Shown: positions 1 to 5,973 of the stretch, one piece after another
Position numbering within the stretch: position 1 is the stretch's first letter
Layout of the letters: every line of letters starts with the position of its first letter
Source of the DNA: Bog-950 sp044225825
Lineage (GTDB): Bacteria; Bacteroidota; Bacteroidia; Chitinophagales; LD1
Assembly: GCA_044225825.1 (NCBI GenBank)
Contig: JBGAIB010000004.1
Location: 248,001-312,000 of the forward strand
Length of the DNA: 64,000 nucleotides
Direction: 5' to 3'
The notes under the pieces: model-generated
Told to the model about the DNA's origin: nothing
Seen by the model: the letters and a program-made list of their open reading frames with translations, nothing else
The model's database searches: none
Translations under genes and position numbers: made by a program

Positions 1-132
1 CTCCTTCGGCATCTTGTTGATGTCCTGCGCTATTTTAAAGTTTTCGATAGAGCGTTGTGTTTGTGCCCCCCAATAAACATTTGCCGGCACTTCAACGATA
101 CCCATGGTATCCTTTTCTTTTCTGAATTCCAT
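1..132 (-). CDS. fumC: Class II fumarate hydratase, N-terminal fragment
   Basis: Only the first 44 codons are present; the gene runs off the left edge of the window. The translated start contains EKDTMGIVEVPANVYWGAQT followed by QRSIENFKI, which is the hallmark N-terminus of class II fumarase (the aspartase/fumarase superfamily opening with WGAQT and QRS). Fumarase interconverts fumarate and L-malate in the TCA cycle, in the cytoplasm. The ATG at 130-132 is the natural start because the family signature begins about seven residues later. Aspartate ammonia-lyase has a similar N-terminus, but the VEVPANVYWGAQTQRSIENF pattern fits FumC better. The gene is divergent from the haem-monooxygenase-like gene at 271. 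Confidence 0.88.
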   Translation of the reverse strand, partial: MEFRKEKDTMGIVEVPANVYWGAQTQRSIENFKIAQDINKMPKE

Positions 133-162
133 TTCTGCTGCTTTAAGAGTTAAAAATCGGCG

Positions 163-192
163 CGAAGTTAGTGCTGGGTGTGGGCTTTACAA
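163..192 (-). promoter_or_regulatory. Candidate promoter of fumC
   Basis: Read on the minus strand there is TTG (192-190), a 19-nt spacer, then TAACTTCG (170-163), one base off the Bacteroidota -7 consensus TAnnTTTG. It lies about 30 nt before the fumC ATG. Pattern match only. Confidence 0.35.
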
Positions 193-219
193 GAGATGGT
201 ATTTTTTTTATTAAAAAGC

Positions 220-242
220 TTATTTAGAATGAGTCTAAATAA
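220..242. promoter_or_regulatory. Fur-like operator: 9-bp perfect inverted repeat
   Basis: TTATTTAGA and TCTAAATAA form perfect 9-bp arms around the 5-nt centre ATGAG. The shape resembles the AT-rich 19- to 23-bp palindromes used by Fur-family repressors. It directly abuts a TACATTTG promoter element (243-250) of the haem-monooxygenase-like gene, so a bound repressor would cover the spacer between the -33 and -7 elements. The palindrome is read directly; assignment to Fur is an inference from its form and from the downstream gene. Confidence 0.6.
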
Positions 243-250
243 TACATTTG
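243..250 (+). promoter_or_regulatory. Bacteroidota-type -7 element (TACATTTG)
   Basis: This is an exact match to TAnnTTTG, 20 nt before the ATG at 271. There is no clear TTG at the -33 position; that region is AT-rich and falls at the edge of the operator-like palindrome. Confidence 0.5.
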
Positions 251-270
251 CCTGAAATTAAACAGGATAT

Positions 271-603
271 ATGACCCGGAAGAATTTTGTTGCCATAAAT
301 TACATTACCGGTTCGCCCGAGTACTGCGAACGTTTCGAATACTTATTCGGCAGCCGAGCAAAAGCCATAGATGCAATGCCCGGATTTGTAGATATGATGG
401 TGTTAAAGCCTATAAAGGACGGCGATACTTACCTGATAGTTAGCCACTGGGAAAGCGAAGAAGTATTTAAACAGTGGACGCAATCACCAGCTTTTATTGA
501 AGGCCACAAACGAGGGTTTGAGGATGTAAAAAAAGCTAAGGAGGAAGGAAAACCTGCGCCTATGAGCAGCGATTTTAAAACCTATAGTATTATTGCATCG
601 TGA
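271..603 (+). CDS. HmoA/IsdG-like antibiotic-biosynthesis-monooxygenase (ABM) fold protein, probable haem-degrading monooxygenase
   Basis: This 110-aa protein spans a single ABM ferredoxin-like domain. It has the pattern of HmoA/HmoB haem monooxygenases: an N-terminal strand with Asn10 (AINYI), the central AMPGF...VLKPIKDGDTYLIVSHW, Trp60, and His79 in FIEGHKRGF. These correspond to the Asn, Trp and His of the IsdG family, where His is the proximal haem ligand. The expected role is oxidative opening of haem to release iron in the cytoplasm, though ABM proteins have other functions too. The Fur-like palindrome abutting its promoter (220-250) supports an iron link. The stop codon overlaps the GTG start of the next gene, so the two are probably translationally coupled. 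Confidence 0.75.
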   Translation: MTRKNFVAINYITGSPEYCERFEYLFGSRAKAIDAMPGFVDMMVLKPIKDGDTYLIVSHWESEEVFKQWTQSPAFIEGHKRGFEDVKKAKEEGKPAPMSSDFKTYSIIAS

Positions 604-809
604 TTACCAACAATTCTCAAAACGAGCAGGCAAACCCTGAAACTAAAAATCGGGGAATGATGAACTGGATAAAGAAAGGCGGGATAGTGTTATTCCTCTT
701 CTTTTTGCTGAAAGGAATTGGTTGGCTGATACTACTTGGCCTGCTGCTGTTTGGCATATTAGATGAATCCACGATAGACCGTATTAAACAGGCTGTGCCC
801 TTGTTTTAG
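600..809 (+). CDS. Small single-pass membrane protein, function unknown
   Basis: This 69-aa product has a polar N-terminus (about 25 residues, many Asn/Gln/Lys), one strongly hydrophobic segment (about residues 28-53) and a short charged tail. The GTG start overlaps the upstream stop (GTGA), which favours translational coupling with the ABM gene. An ATG at 657 would give a shorter 50-aa product that keeps the whole membrane segment, so the start is uncertain. No family is recognised. If it is expressed with the haem-monooxygenase-like gene it may fall under the same iron-type control; that is context only. Confidence 0.5.
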   Translation: MITNNSQNEQANPETKNRGMMNWIKKGGIVLFLFFLLKGIGWLILLGLLLFGILDESTIDRIKQAVPLF

Positions 810-837
810 AAGGGTTGCGAACGCATTCTTGCACAAA

Positions 838-870
838 TTGCTCAACTACATCCCTTTTTGTTTTTCTTTG
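838..870 (+). promoter_or_regulatory. Candidate promoter of cdd
   Basis: TTG (838-840), a 22-nt spacer and TTTCTTTG (863-870, one mismatch to TAnnTTTG) end 15 nt before the cdd ATG. Pattern match only. Confidence 0.3.
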
Positions 871-885
871 TGGTAAATCGCCGGT

Positions 886-1368
886 ATGAAAAAACTTGAA
901 CTGCGTTTTGCCCTTGAAACTTATACAAGTAAAAAGGAGTTACCAGCGGATGAGGCCGCTTTACTGGATACGGCCAAAGCTGCGTTAAAAAAAGCCTATG
1001 CGCCTTACTCGGGCTTTAAGGTTGGCGCTGCTGTTCTACTTGAAAATGGTGAAATACTAACAGGTACGAACCAAGAGAATGCCTCCTTTCCTGCGGGTAT
1101 TTGTGCAGAGGGAACAGTATTCAGTGCTGCGGCGTCCCTGTTCCCGGATGTGCCCGTACGCAAACTTGCCATTACCGTTAAAAGCCATACACATGTAGTA
1201 GATCACCCTGTGGCGCCATGCGGAATTTGCCGGCAACGGATACTGGAACATGAAAACCGTTATAAGAAGCCCGTGCGAATTATAATAATGGGAGAGAAGG
1301 GCAGCATATTTGCTATGGACTCAATTAAAGTATTGCTGCCGCTCTATTTTTCGAAAACTGATTTATAG
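886..1368 (+). CDS. cdd: Cytidine deaminase (with unusual CAEG zinc motif)
   Basis: Cytidine deaminase hydrolyses cytidine/deoxycytidine to uridine plus ammonia in pyrimidine salvage. The 160-aa protein has the family's zinc site: Cys73 and catalytic Glu75 in the segment NASFPAGICAE, and Cys112/Cys115 in PCGICRQ. YAPYSGFKVGAA near the N-terminus is the conserved substrate-side motif. The three Cys ligands indicate the small homotetrameric type. The residue after the catalytic Glu is normally Arg in this type (CAER) but here is Gly76 (codon GGA, 1111-1113). In the Bacillus subtilis enzyme this Arg hydrogen-bonds to zinc-ligand cysteines, so activity may be altered. It sits 8 nt upstream of the DUF1003 gene. 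Confidence 0.9.
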   Translation: MKKLELRFALETYTSKKELPADEAALLDTAKAALKKAYAPYSGFKVGAAVLLENGEILTGTNQENASFPAGICAEGTVFSAAASLFPDVPVRKLAITVKSHTHVVDHPVAPCGICRQRILEHENRYKKPVRIIIMGEKGSIFAMDSIKVLLPLYFSKTDL

Positions 1369-1376
1369 ATGTACCT

Positions 1377-1904
1377 ATGGAAGCTGAGGAACACAAGAAG
1401 TTTCACGATTTTATTGCGCGCAACGAGCAGGATTTTGAACGTATCAGCGAGTTTTTTTCCGAAAACATTGATGATGATGAACTGCTGACTCAGATACTAA
1501 AGGAGGGAGAAACTTCAAGCATCACTGTTGGCCAGAAAGTGGCTGATAAGGTGGCACGGTTTGGCGGTAGCTGGACCTTCATAATATCTTTTGGGACCAT
1601 ATTGATAACCTGGATCATAATCAATACGCTGGTGCTCATCAGCCATCCTTTTGATCCTTATCCTTTCATTTTGCTAAACCTAGTGTTAAGCTGTATTGCC
1701 GCATTACAGGCGCCGGTTATTATGATGAGTCAAAACCGGCAAGAAGAGAAAGATCGTTTACGCGCCCAGCACGACTACCTTATAAATCTGAAAGCTGAAT
1801 TGGAGATTCGCAATCTGCAAACCAACATGCGTAATCTGTTTGATGTGCAGAAAAAGCAAATGGAACTGATGAACGATATTCGCAATCAAATACAGAAAAA
1901 ATAA
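1377..1904 (+). CDS. DUF1003 inner-membrane protein
   Basis: A 175-aa protein matching the DUF1003 pattern: a soluble N-terminal segment, the conserved VGQKVADKVARFGGSWTFI entry, two transmembrane helices (about residues 66-88 and 97-117) separated by the loop HPFDPYPFILLN, then LQAPVIMMSQNRQ and a long charged C-terminal coiled-coil-like helix (DRLRAQHDY... to the end). The family is common in bacteria; its function is unknown. The gap to cdd is 8 nt, so the two may be co-transcribed. Family assignment rests on remembered signature motifs. Confidence 0.85.
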   Translation: MEAEEHKKFHDFIARNEQDFERISEFFSENIDDDELLTQILKEGETSSITVGQKVADKVARFGGSWTFIISFGTILITWIIINTLVLISHPFDPYPFILLNLVLSCIAALQAPVIMMSQNRQEEKDRLRAQHDYLINLKAELEIRNLQTNMRNLFDVQKKQMELMNDIRNQIQKK

Positions 1905-1981
1905 ATATGTGGACGTTTGCGGCGTCCAAAAGGTTGCCTTCGGATTTTATGAAAAGCCGATATAATTATTATTCATTCCTC

Positions 1982-2012
1982 TTTGTTATTGGAGTTGCGC
2001 ATTGTATTTTTA
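1982..2012 (+). promoter_or_regulatory. Candidate promoter of the collagen-like gene
   Basis: TTTG (1982-1985), a 19-nt spacer and TATTTTTA (2005-2012, last base differs from TAnnTTTG) lie about 40 nt before the ATG at 2054. Confidence 0.35.
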
Positions 2013-2053
2013 GCGCATCAAACTATTACTCACGCTAAACAAAGGATTTCAGA

Positions 2054-3946
2054 ATGAAAAAACTTCAACTCCTAGCAGTTGTGCTGTTAACGGTGCTTTT
2101 TGCCACCGCGCAGTCCCCCCAACTGATGAATTACCAGGGTGTTGCCCGCAATAATGCCGGTAACCCAATTACCAACGCAACTATTTCCTTACGCTTCAGC
2201 ATCCTGAATGGCTCGCCAACAGGCACTGCGGAGTATATCGAAACACAAACTACTTCTACCAACCAGTTTGGTTTATTCTCGGTGCAGGTTGGTGGCGGCA
2301 CTGCTGTACAGGGCACCTTATCAGGTGTTAACTGGGGCAGTGGCTCTAAATTTATGAAGGTTGAAGCCGACTTTGCAGGCGGTAGCAACTATACTACCAT
2401 GGGTAACTCGCAACTGGTGAGTGTGCCTTACGCTTTGTTTGCTGCTAACGGTGGCGGCGGTGGTGGTGTAACCGGCCCTACTGGTCCTCAAGGCCCTGCC
2501 GGACAAGTTGGTGCTACCGGTCCACAAGGGCCACAAGGTACCCAGGGTAATGCCGGGGTTACCGGCCCTACTGGCCCCACCGGTCCTCAAGGAAGTGGCG
2601 GTGGGGCTACCGGTGCTACAGGCCCTACAGGTCCAACCGGACCTCAAGGTAGCGGTGGTGGTGCTACAGGTGCAACCGGTGCAACTGGTTTACAAGGTAC
2701 TCCGGGTGTAACTGGCCCAACAGGTGCTACAGGTTTACAAGGTAATGCAGGTGCTCCGGGTGCAACCGGCGCTACAGGCTTAAACGGTTCTACCGGTGCA
2801 ACCGGTGTTACCGGCCCAACAGGTGCTACTGGTGCAACTGGCTTACAAGGCAGTACTGGTGCTACCGGCGCAACAGGAGCTACAGGCCTTAACGGCTCTA
2901 CTGGTGCAACCGGTGCCACAGGCGCTACTGGTGCAACCGGCGTTGGTGTTACAGGTCCTACGGGTCCTTCAGGTTCAGCAACGCTTAGCGGTGGTACTAC
3001 TAACTACGTTACCAAATGGACCAGTGCTACCACAGTTGGCGTATCACAAATTTTTGATGCCGGTGCTAATATTGGTGTGGGAACAGCTGCCCCAACCGAC
3101 TTCCTGCATTTACATAAAAACTCAGCTGCTTATGTGGGAATTAACATGACCAATACTACCACCGGCAGCACAGGCGCCGATGGTTGGTACATTGGTATGA
3201 ACTCAGCCAGCGGCGATGGTTTAATTTATGGCGCCGAGAATCAACCGTTCTACATCTACACCAACGCTCTGGAACGTTTGCGTATTGCAGCTACCGGTGA
3301 AGTTGGTATAGGCACCGCTACACCTTCAACTGCCTTGCACGTAGTAGGCCGCGGTTTCTTTGTTGATGGTAATTCAGGTTCTGATAGCACAGCCTCTGCA
3401 ATTCGCGTACAAAGCACTGCTACTGCACCAAGCTATGTTTCGGTTTCATTTGATAACGATTTAGGTTTTGCAGCAGGCAAACTTTTCTACATCGGTGGTA
3501 CTAACCCAGGCAGTTTCTTGTTTTCGGATGGTAGCGGTATAAATAACGTAAACTGTACTGCATTAGCATTTAATGCTACCAGCGATATCACCAAAAAGCG
3601 CGACATTACACACTTAACAAATACTGATTTTGCTGCTTACATGGAGCAAATCCGTAAGGTGGAATCTATCACCTACCGTTATAAGGCTGGTGATGATGGT
3701 AAACTGCACTTAGGCTTCAGCGCTCAATCGCTGCCAGCCGAAGTTCGTACTACTATTCCTTCAGTAAACCGCGGATCAAACGAACCTGCAGGTGTTGCTG
3801 TTAACCTGAACGATATGACCGGTTTATTATTAACCGGCGTAAAAGCCCTGGATAACAACCAACAACAACTGCTGGAAACCATCAGCAAACTGCAACAGAA
3901 AATTGAGCAGTTAGAACAAAAAGTAAACGAGTTACAAAACCGTTAA
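2054..3946 (+). CDS. Secreted collagen-like fibre protein with C-terminal S74 intramolecular chaperone domain
   Basis: 630 aa. Residues 1-20 form a Sec signal peptide ending ATAQ. Residues 21-135 are a beta-rich N-domain (MNYQGVARN...) often seen in Bacteroidota secreted proteins. Residues 138-308 are a collagen-like Gly-X-Y tract rich in GPT, GAT and GLQ/GLN triplets, broken by two GSGGGA interruptions. Residues 309-505 are beta-helix-like, with repeated short motifs resembling phage tail fibres (NIGVGTAAP, EVGIGTATP). Residues 510-630 are a peptidase S74/endosialidase chaperone domain starting SDITKKRDI and ending in a heptad coiled coil (LQQKIEQLEQKVNELQ). Ser510 and Lys515 keep the S-x4-K spacing of the autoproteolytic dyad, so the chaperone may be cut off after trimerisation. 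The start is fixed by the signal peptide. A strong terminator follows. Probably a trimeric surface fibre. Confidence 0.85.
   Translation: MKKLQLLAVVLLTVLFATAQSPQLMNYQGVARNNAGNPITNATISLRFSILNGSPTGTAEYIETQTTSTNQFGLFSVQVGGGTAVQGTLSGVNWGSGSKFMKVEADFAGGSNYTTMGNSQLVSVPYALFAANGGGGGGVTGPTGPQGPAGQVGATGPQGPQGTQGNAGVTGPTGPTGPQGSGGGATGATGPTGPTGPQGSGGGATGATGATGLQGTPGVTGPTGATGLQGNAGAPGATGATGLNGSTGATGVTGPTGATGATGLQGSTGATGATGATGLNGSTGATGATGATGATGVGVTGPTGPSGSATLSGGTTNYVTKWTSATTVGVSQIFDAGANIGVGTAAPTDFLHLHKNSAAYVGINMTNTTTGSTGADGWYIGMNSASGDGLIYGAENQPFYIYTNALERLRIAATGEVGIGTATPSTALHVVGRGFFVDGNSGSDSTASAIRVQSTATAPSYVSVSFDNDLGFAAGKLFYIGGTNPGSFLFSDGSGINNVNCTALAFNATSDITKKRDITHLTNTDFAAYMEQIRKVESITYRYKAGDDGKLHLGFSAQSLPAEVRTTIPSVNRGSNEPAGVAVNLNDMTGLLLTGVKALDNNQQQLLETISKLQQKIEQLEQKVNELQNR
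2465..2977 (+). repeat. Collagen-like Gly-X-Y coding repeats
   Basis: About 170 residues of Gly-X-Y triplets (residues 138-308 of the fibre protein), encoded by imperfect 9-bp units dominated by GGTGCTACC/GGTGCAACC variants. Synonymous third positions vary, so the repeat is stronger at protein than at DNA level. Unit number could change by slippage or recombination. The long reading frames on the other strand here are by-products of this composition. Confidence 0.85.
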
Positions 3947-3968
3947 ACGGTTCGCACTAACAAAGGAC

Positions 3969-3996
3969 AGCCGCCCCTAAAAAGGCGGCTTTTTTT
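3969..3996 (+). terminator. Rho-independent terminator
   Basis: A 7-bp stem AGCCGCC/GGCGGCT (3969-3975 with 3984-3990) is followed by six T. It lies 22 nt after the collagen-like gene. Confidence 0.85.
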
Positions 3997-4006
3997 ATGT
4001 ACTGAT

Positions 4007-4927
4007 TTATTCGCTGATCATCATGCCAAAAGCAAACAGCAGCGAGAAGATAAAAGTGCTGATAGCCAGTTGCTTTAAAAAGGGATCGAACTCAGCAGGG
4101 TTTTGAATGCGGCGAACGCTTACCAAATGCTTGCGGAATAAAGGCAGGGTTAGTATAAACGAAAACTGCATGGTGCTTTTAAACCGAAGTATTACAAATA
4201 CAATAGCAGCAATAAATGCCAATACTATTAAGGCAGTGTGATATTGTTTGGCGCGTTCGGCCCCCAGTTTAACCACCAGGGTGTTTTTACCGGCTTTGGC
4301 ATCGCTTAGGCGGTCGCGCATATTGTTTAAGTTAAGAACACCGGATGCAAAAGCGCCAATAGTGAAGCCGGGTAACAGTACGGCCCAGTCCACTGTTTTA
4401 GCCAGCAGGTAATAACTACCGCCAACTCCAACAAACCCAAAAAATAATAACACAAATACATCGCCTAGCCCCATGTAACCATATGCACCTGCCCCAACCG
4501 TATACTTAATGGCGGCAGCTATGGCGGCTAGGCCCATGATAAAGAACCCGATATTGTAGGGATTAAGCGCACTGCCCAGGGCCAGCTTAATAAGGAAAGT
4601 GCCGCTTATGAGGGAGGCAATTATGGCAACTATAATGCCTGTCTTAATTTCGGCAAAGCTTAGCATACCCGCCTGTACGGCTCGTTTAGGACCAATGCGG
4701 TCCTCATTGTCTGTACCTTTCTCGCTATCTCCATAATCGTTTGCCAGATTCGAGAGTATTTGCAGCAGCAATGTGGTGAGCAGGCAGAGGGCAAATACAA
4801 GCCAGTTGAAACCACTTTTATTTTGCAAAAAAGCCACCGAACTACCGGTGATGATTGACGAGAAGGCTAAAGGGAGTGTGCGTAGGCGGAACGCGTAAAG
4901 CCAGGCCTTAAGTTTATTTTTGTCCAT
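4007..4927 (-). CDS. menA: 1,4-dihydroxy-2-naphthoate polyprenyltransferase (UbiA family)
   Basis: MenA attaches a polyprenyl chain to 1,4-dihydroxy-2-naphthoate in the inner membrane to give demethylmenaquinone, the penultimate step of menaquinone synthesis. The 306-aa form starts at the ATG at 4925-4927 (MDKNKLKAWLYAFRLRTLPL); a longer reading to 4972 lacks a plausible N-terminus. The first Asp-rich motif, NLANDYGDSEKGTDNE, which binds prenyl-diphosphate Mg, is typical of MenA, followed by DRIGPKRAVQAGMLS. A second conserved region is NLNNMRDRLSDAKAGKNTLVVKLG. Eight or so hydrophobic segments fit the UbiA fold. It overlaps the end of the upstream 109-aa gene by 14 nt and is the last gene of a three-gene minus-strand operon. 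Confidence 0.92.
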   Translation of the reverse strand: MDKNKLKAWLYAFRLRTLPLAFSSIITGSSVAFLQNKSGFNWLVFALCLLTTLLLQILSNLANDYGDSEKGTDNEDRIGPKRAVQAGMLSFAEIKTGIIVAIIASLISGTFLIKLALGSALNPYNIGFFIMGLAAIAAAIKYTVGAGAYGYMGLGDVFVLLFFGFVGVGGSYYLLAKTVDWAVLLPGFTIGAFASGVLNLNNMRDRLSDAKAGKNTLVVKLGAERAKQYHTALIVLAFIAAIVFVILRFKSTMQFSFILTLPLFRKHLVSVRRIQNPAEFDPFLKQLAISTFIFSLLFAFGMMISE

Positions 4928-5243
4928 CTGTTTCCTGGTGGTAAAAATGCCCAGTCTCGTACAGATAACCAAGTATTAAATCAACAACCCGTTTTATTTT
5001 GGGTTTTGGCAGCAGCACTTCAAAGTTGTCTTTCAGTCGGTCTACCACATGCGCTACCAATTCTTCCTCGCGAATCAGCTGCCCGGCCGAGCTATCCCAC
5101 TTTTCAATAAAGGCATTCAAAATGGTATAGGCTTCATCCTCCGAAATGTGGAACTCAATATACTTATACACATACTTTACCGTATGAAAGTAGTCGGGGC
5201 GGTCAAGCACCGGAGGTGTCCAATTGTCAAGGGCCTTGCTCAT
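4914..5243 (-). CDS. Conserved-type hypothetical protein, 109 aa
   Basis: A soluble, acidic/helical small protein (MSKALDNWTPPVLDRPDYF...). It has no signal peptide or membrane segment and no motif I recognise. It lies between a UDG-superfamily gene (26 nt upstream) and menA (14-nt overlap), so it is almost certainly co-transcribed and translationally coupled with menA. A role near menaquinone synthesis is possible but rests on position alone. The ATG at 5241-5243 is the first in frame and gives a sensible N-terminus. Confidence 0.75.
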   Translation of the reverse strand: MSKALDNWTPPVLDRPDYFHTVKYVYKYIEFHISEDEAYTILNAFIEKWDSSAGQLIREEELVAHVVDRLKDNFEVLLPKPKIKRVVDLILGYLYETGHFYHQETDGQK

Positions 5244-5269
5244 GCCGTTATAAAGTTAGTGCACGTGTG

Positions 5270-5854
5270 TTATTTAGGCAAGTGTGCTGCGTATTGCTGC
5301 ACAGTTTGGGCATATCTGCCTATGTTAATGCCCGAGGGCGAATAAACGGTATAGGTGTTTATTTTCCGCTTATCGAGTACAAACTCACCAACAAGCACCG
5401 GTTTATTGCCTGAAATAGTGTACGGTATGCCATTTTCAGTCAAATGCTCAAAAAACAGGTGGTGTGCACTCACCGGTCCTGAACGGCCGCCAAGCAACAC
5501 GGTGGTTAGCTTTTTGTGACTGCGCAATATGCCCAGCATATCCATCTTCTCCAGTACTTCCAGGTCGGTATCCTTACTACTGGTGGCTACTTTGCGCCTA
5601 ACCTTATATATCGTGTCAGAAAGGGCAATACCCTTGCTGGCCAGCAAGGCTAACCGTTCTGCAGCAGCTTCATCGCCTTTGCGATGTTGGAAAGGATGGT
5701 GATAAATTTCGCTCATCATCCGCCAGAAAAAATTGCTTCGCCCGGGATAATAGCCGTTAAACAGCCAGTTGCGCCCATGCGTAGGGAAGGTGCCCAAAAT
5801 TAAATGCGTGGCATTGGGCGGAACAAAGTTTTCAAAGGGGTGAATTTCAATCAC
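5270..5854 (-). CDS. Uracil-DNA-glycosylase superfamily protein
   Basis: 194 aa. The N-terminal motif LILGTFPTHGRNWLFNGYY followed by PGRSNFFWRMM follows the layout of UDG-superfamily motif 1 (GTxPG...YY...NxFW) seen in Mug-like and family 6 (hypoxanthine) glycosylases. The C-terminal SPSGIN occupies the place of motif 2 (usually SPAN or similar). Such enzymes remove deaminated bases (uracil or hypoxanthine) from DNA to start base-excision repair. The central segment, with a lysine/arginine-rich stretch (KVRRKVATSSKD), is typical of a small cytosolic DNA-binding protein. Superfamily placement is fairly confident; the exact base specificity cannot be told. First gene of the operon with the 109-aa gene and menA. 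Confidence 0.68.
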   Translation of the reverse strand: MIEIHPFENFVPPNATHLILGTFPTHGRNWLFNGYYPGRSNFFWRMMSEIYHHPFQHRKGDEAAAERLALLASKGIALSDTIYKVRRKVATSSKDTDLEVLEKMDMLGILRSHKKLTTVLLGGRSGPVSAHHLFFEHLTENGIPYTISGNKPVLVGEFVLDKRKINTYTVYSPSGINIGRYAQTVQQYAAHLPK

Positions 5855-5914
5855 GGGGTATAATTACAAAGTTTGTGTTTAACGGAAGGCTGCAAAAGGT
5901 ATTCCACTATGGGA

Positions 5915-5945
5915 TAAAAAAAGTGGCTGCCAAAAGGCAGCCACT
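5915..5945 (-). terminator. Rho-independent terminator (minus strand)
   Basis: A 10-bp stem AGTGGCTGCC/GGCAGCCACT (5922-5931 with 5936-5945) with an AAAA loop. Read on the minus strand it is followed by seven T (5921-5915). It ends the T9SS gene at 5974. Confidence 0.88.
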
Positions 5946-5973
5946 CATTAAAAAAGGCACATAGAAAACTTTA

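Noticed and set aside
1910..1928. TGGACG/CGTCCA hairpin after the DUF1003 gene as a terminator
   Set aside because: The stem is only 6 bp and is followed by AAAAGG rather than a T run on the plus strand.
2508..2919. Long open frames on both strands within the collagen-like gene
   Set aside because: They are by-products of Gly-X-Y repeat composition, with monotonous Ala/Val/Pro products and no start signals or families.
4928..4972. Extended N-terminus of MenA
   Set aside because: The extra 15 residues overlap the upstream gene's coding region further and do not resemble MenA.
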